A stretch of DNA of 21,213 nucleotides, taken from the NCBI GenBank assembly GCA_946885735.1, contig CAMPGW010000050.1:1-21213 (forward strand), written 5' to 3'. This document shows, piece after piece, positions 18,512 through 21,213 of this stretch. Origin of the DNA: an uncultured Gammaproteobacteria bacterium (GTDB lineage: Bacteria; Pseudomonadota; Gammaproteobacteria; Xanthomonadales; Xanthomonadaceae). A program made the position numbers and the translations under genes. The notes under the pieces are model-generated. The model was not told the DNA's origin. It made no database searches and saw only the letters and a list, made by a program, of their open reading frames with translations. Numbering within the stretch: position 1 is the first letter of the stretch; every line of letters begins with the position of its first letter.

Positions 18512-20444
18512 GCTCGCGCGGCTTGCGCGGCGGCAGCCCCGCCAGCACCGATTCGATCGCCGCCGGGTCCAGCGGCTTGGTCAGGTGCAGGTCGAAACCG
18601 GCCTCCTGCGAGCGCAGGCGGTCCTCGTCCTGGCCCCAGCCGGTCACCGCGATCAGCACGCTGTCGGCGCGCCCCGGCAATTCGCGGATGCGCCGGCAGG
18701 CCTCGTGACCATCCATGCGCGGCATGCCGATGTCGAGCATCACCACGTCGGGATCGACGGCTTGCACCGCCGCCACGGCCTCGACGCCGTCGTAGGCGAC
18801 GTTCACCTCGTGGCCCATCATCGAGAGCACGGTCGCCAGGCTGTCGGCGGCGTCGCGGTTGTCGTCCGCCACCACGATGCGGCGCGCCGCGGCCGGCCGC
18901 GTTTCGCCGCCGGCCTGAGCCCAGGGTGGCGGCGCCGGCGAGAGCACCGCCGGCAGGCGCACCTCCACGCAGGTGCCGCAGCCGACGCCCTCGCTGTGCA
19001 GCGTGATGCTGCCACCGTGCATCTCCACCAGCCGCTTGACCATCGACAATCCGATGCCGAGCCCGCCCTGCGAGCGCTCCAGCGTGCGGTCGAGCTGGGT
19101 GAACATCTCGAATACCCGCGGCAGCATCTGCGGCGGGATGCCGCTGCCGTCGTCGCGCACCACCACCAGCACCTCGCCGCCGTGGCGTTCGGCGACGACG
19201 CGGATATGGCCGCCGGGCTCGGTGTACTTCACCGAGTTGTTGATCAGATTGGTGAACACCTGCACCAGTCGGGTGGCGTCGGCCTCCAGGTACACCGGCG
19301 TCGGCGGCAGCGAAAGATCGACGCGATGGCGCTTGGCCTCGACCAGCGGCTGGCTGGCTTCGATCGCGGTACGCAGCACCTGGCCCAACTCGACGTGCTG
19401 GCGGCGCAGCTCGAGCTTGTTGCGGGTGATCCGGCTGACGTCGATCAGGTCGTCCACCAGCCGCACCATGTGCCGCATCTGCCGCTCCATCACGGCGACC
19501 ACCTCCATCGCCTGCGGATTGGCCCCTTCCAGGCGTTTGAGCAGCTCCACGCCATTGCGGATCGGCGCCAGCGGGTTGCGCAGCTCGTGCGCCAGCGTGG
19601 CCAGGAACTCGTCCTTGCGGTTGTCGGCCTCCGACAGGTCCCGGGCCATCTTGCGCAGGCTGTCCTCGAGTTCCTTGCGCTCGCTGATGTCGGCGATCAC
19701 GCCGATCAGGTGGGTCGCCGCGCCGCCCTCGAACAGGAACAGCCCGGCGATCTCCACCCAGCGCCACTCCTCCGGCGCCCGCCGGATCCGGAACACCACG
19801 TGGAAGCGCTCGCCCGGATGCATCGCCTGCTGCAGCCGCGCCTGCACTTCGCTGACGTCCTCCGGATGCAGGTGGCGCTCGATGAAGGTCGCCATCGAGA
19901 GTTTTTCGTCGTCCGGCGTGCGGCCGAAGATGCGATAGGCCTCCGGATTCTCGCCGGTGAAGCGGTCGCGGGCGATGTCCCACTCGAACACGCCGGCGCC
20001 GGAGATTTCCGTGGCCAACTGCAGACGGCCCTGGCTGGCGCGCAGGCCGTGCACCGTGTCCTGCAACTCCGACGAACGGCCCTGGGCCATGGCCTCGGCG
20101 AAGTGCATCCGCCGGCCGAGCGCGACGATGGCCAGGCTGCTGACCACGAACACCGCGCAGGACACCAGGGTGGCGGTGGCCAGCGGGCCATCCGGGAACC
20201 AGGCCAGCAGCGCCCAGCCCACCGCCAGCATCATCGTCAGCAAGGCGGACGCGAGTCCGCCGAAGCGCACCGCGAACACCACGGCGATGAAGAAGGTCGC
20301 GAAGGCCACGCGGTCGCCCACCCACGGATCGAGGCTCCAACGCAGCAGTCCCGCCGCGAGGGTGGCGACGAGCGCCACCACCAGCGCGTTGAAATAGCGC
20401 GGCCCGTGGCGTCCCTGCGGGTCGCGCCTGCTCAGGAACTGCAT
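18498..20444 (-). CDS. Membrane-bound hybrid sensor histidine kinase/response regulator
   Basis: A 648-residue hybrid kinase. Helices at about residues 18-36, 45-60, 64-83 and 88-109 form a four-helix N-terminal domain like DUF4118 (FFIAVVFAVRFGGLASALL). Next are a PAS domain (about 141-258, PAS_3-like, ending IADISERK), HisKA with H286 in LAHELRNPLAPIRNG, HATPase with N399/N403, DDGSG (431-435) and GGLGIGL (460-466), and a receiver with D527/D528, phosphoacceptor D571 (MLDIGMPRMDG), T601 and K623. It has no DNA-binding output. The ATG at 20444 is chosen because upstream residues are out-of-frame SelO sequence; it overlaps the SelO 3' end by 13 bases, implying coupled translation. The receiver resembles that of the other kinase (AGFDLHLTKP versus AGFDLHLVKP). 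Signal unknown. Confidence 0.92.
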   Translation of the reverse strand: MQFLSRRDPQGRHGPRYFNALVVALVATLAAGLLRWSLDPWVGDRVAFATFFIAVVFAVRFGGLASALLTMMLAVGWALLAWFPDGPLATATLVSCAVFVVSSLAIVALGRRMHFAEAMAQGRSSELQDTVHGLRASQGRLQLATEISGAGVFEWDIARDRFTGENPEAYRIFGRTPDDEKLSMATFIERHLHPEDVSEVQARLQQAMHPGERFHVVFRIRRAPEEWRWVEIAGLFLFEGGAATHLIGVIADISERKELEDSLRKMARDLSEADNRKDEFLATLAHELRNPLAPIRNGVELLKRLEGANPQAMEVVAVMERQMRHMVRLVDDLIDVSRITRNKLELRRQHVELGQVLRTAIEASQPLVEAKRHRVDLSLPPTPVYLEADATRLVQVFTNLINNSVKYTEPGGHIRVVAERHGGEVLVVVRDDGSGIPPQMLPRVFEMFTQLDRTLERSQGGLGIGLSMVKRLVEMHGGSITLHSEGVGCGTCVEVRLPAVLSPAPPPWAQAGGETRPAAARRIVVADDNRDAADSLATVLSMMGHEVNVAYDGVEAVAAVQAVDPDVVMLDIGMPRMDGHEACRRIRELPGRADSVLIAVTGWGQDEDRLRSQEAGFDLHLTKPLDPAAIESVLAGLPPRKPREQPVS

Positions 20445-21213
20445 GAGAGCATCGAGCAGCCGGCGCGGGTGCGCGCCCAGTCGGGTCGGCGGCGGGCGAA
20501 TTCCTCGCGCCCGGGTTGGTCCTCGTACGGGCGCCGCAGCACCTCGAGCAACTCGCCGATGCCGGCTTCGTCGCCCGCCTCGGCGCGGTCGATCACCTGC
20601 TGGGCGAGGTAGTTGCGTAGCACGTAGCGGGGGTTGCAGGCGTCCATGGCGGCGCGGCGTTCGTCCGCGGGGCGCGCCTGCGCCTGCAGGCGCGCGGAAT
20701 AGCGCTGCAGCCATTCGAGCAGGTCGGCCTCGTGGCGGCGGCGCTTGGCGTCGTCGTAGAAGGCTTCCTCGAACGGCGCCAGCGAGGGCGCGCCGGGATC
20801 GATCGTCGACAAGGCGCGGTACCAGAGCGTCATGTCCACCTCGGCCTCGCGCAGCAGCGCATGCAGCGACTGCCGCAGGGCCAGCGTTTCCTCGCCGGCA
20901 TCCTCCAGGCCGAGCTTGGCGGCGGCGGCGACCAGGTCGCGTCGCGTCCAGGTCGCGATGTAGGCCTGCAATCCCTCCTGCAAGGGCGCGGCGTCCTCGA
21001 GCAGCATCGCCAGCGCGCCGGCCAGGCGCGACAGATTCCAGAACGCGACTTGCGGCTGTTGTCCAAAGCGGTAGCGGCGGTGCTCGCGGTCGGTGGTGTT
21101 GGGCGTCCAGTCCGGGTCGTAGTCGTCGATCCAGCCATAGGGGCCGTAGTCGATGGTGAGGCCGAGGATGGACATGTTGTCGGTGTTCATCACCCCGTGC
21201 ACGAAGCCGACCC
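20432..21213 (-). CDS. selO: SelO protein adenylyltransferase, C-terminal part
   Basis: The C-terminal 260 or so residues of SelO (YdiU), a pseudokinase-fold enzyme that transfers AMP from ATP to protein side chains, known to target redox proteins in other bacteria. The N-terminal half is beyond the right edge; the open frame reads VGFVHGVMNTDNMS at the edge, so the ATG at 21202 is internal. MNTDN holds the family's catalytic Asp and metal-binding Asn, and the following IDYGPYGWIDDYDPDWTPN is the DFG-equivalent with the second metal Asp. YRFGQQPQVAFWNL is also diagnostic. The protein ends with a CSMLSCSS cysteine pair, the place of selenocysteine in eukaryotic SelO; the cysteine form is usual in bacteria. 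It overlaps the downstream kinase gene by 13 bases. Confidence 0.96.
   Translation of the reverse strand, partial: VGFVHGVMNTDNMSILGLTIDYGPYGWIDDYDPDWTPNTTDREHRRYRFGQQPQVAFWNLSRLAGALAMLLEDAAPLQEGLQAYIATWTRRDLVAAAAKLGLEDAGEETLALRQSLHALLREAEVDMTLWYRALSTIDPGAPSLAPFEEAFYDDAKRRRHEADLLEWLQRYSARLQAQARPADERRAAMDACNPRYVLRNYLAQQVIDRAEAGDEAGIGELLEVLRRPYEDQPGREEFARRRPDWARTRAGCSMLSCSS

Noticed and set aside
18510..20612. A 700-codon plus-strand open frame opposite the second kinase
   Set aside because: Antisense shadow; the minus strand has all kinase and receiver motifs in order.
20445..20714. Upstream extension of the second kinase to an ATG at 20714
   Set aside because: These 90 codons are out-of-frame SelO sequence rich in Arg and Pro; the helical sensor domain begins properly from ATG 20444.

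Overview
The window is very GC-rich, gene-dense bacterial chromosome with no rRNA, tRNA, CRISPR array, insertion sequence or phage gene that I can see. Codon use, protein signatures and gene content point to a gammaproteobacterium of the Lysobacterales/Xanthomonadales type (Xanthomonadaceae or Rhodanobacteraceae). This is an inference from recognised families, not a database result. Long open frames opposite real genes are high-GC shadows and are left out. No gene-free stretch exceeds 300 bases; the longest clear gap is the divergent promoter region at 17043-17174.

Region 1 (1-9246, + strand) is one tight operon: the end of a TldD peptidase gene, a TldE/PmbA-like partner, a Tat-exported DUF4159 protein, a MoxR AAA+ ATPase, a DUF58 protein with an intact MIDAS motif, a BatA-like membrane protein without a MIDAS motif, a DUF4175-like membrane protein and a further membrane protein with a probable amidotransferase-like fold. 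Stop/start overlaps of 4 bases or gaps of a few bases link most of them. The MoxR/DUF58/BatA part resembles known MoxR-von Willebrand envelope or chaperone clusters. Its linkage to a TldD/TldE protease pair and DUF4159 is the most system-like feature here.

Region 2 (9247-13513) holds an exodeoxyribonuclease III gene with a lysine-rich tail and a probable leaderless promoter (+ strand). It meets a double-PAS hybrid histidine kinase gene (- strand) end to end, with the two stop codons overlapping by 4 bases. Upstream of the kinase is a six-helix membrane protein with a helical C-terminal region, whose frame runs into the kinase without a stop codon. This is either a true fusion or a small frameshift; stops in the neighbouring frame and a promoter-like sequence favour two genes.

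Region 3 (13515-17042, - strand) is a large fused indolepyruvate/2-oxoacid:ferredoxin oxidoreductase. Its 3' end abuts the membrane-protein gene. It is divergent from an erythromycin-esterase-family gene (17175-18488, +) across a 132-base intergenic region with a perfect TATAAT on the minus strand.

Region 4 (18498-21213, - strand) is a second membrane-bound hybrid histidine kinase. Its start lies inside the 3' end of a SelO (protein AMPylase) gene that runs off the right edge. Both kinases end in receiver domains with no DNA-binding output, so each must signal through a separate phosphotransfer protein or partner.
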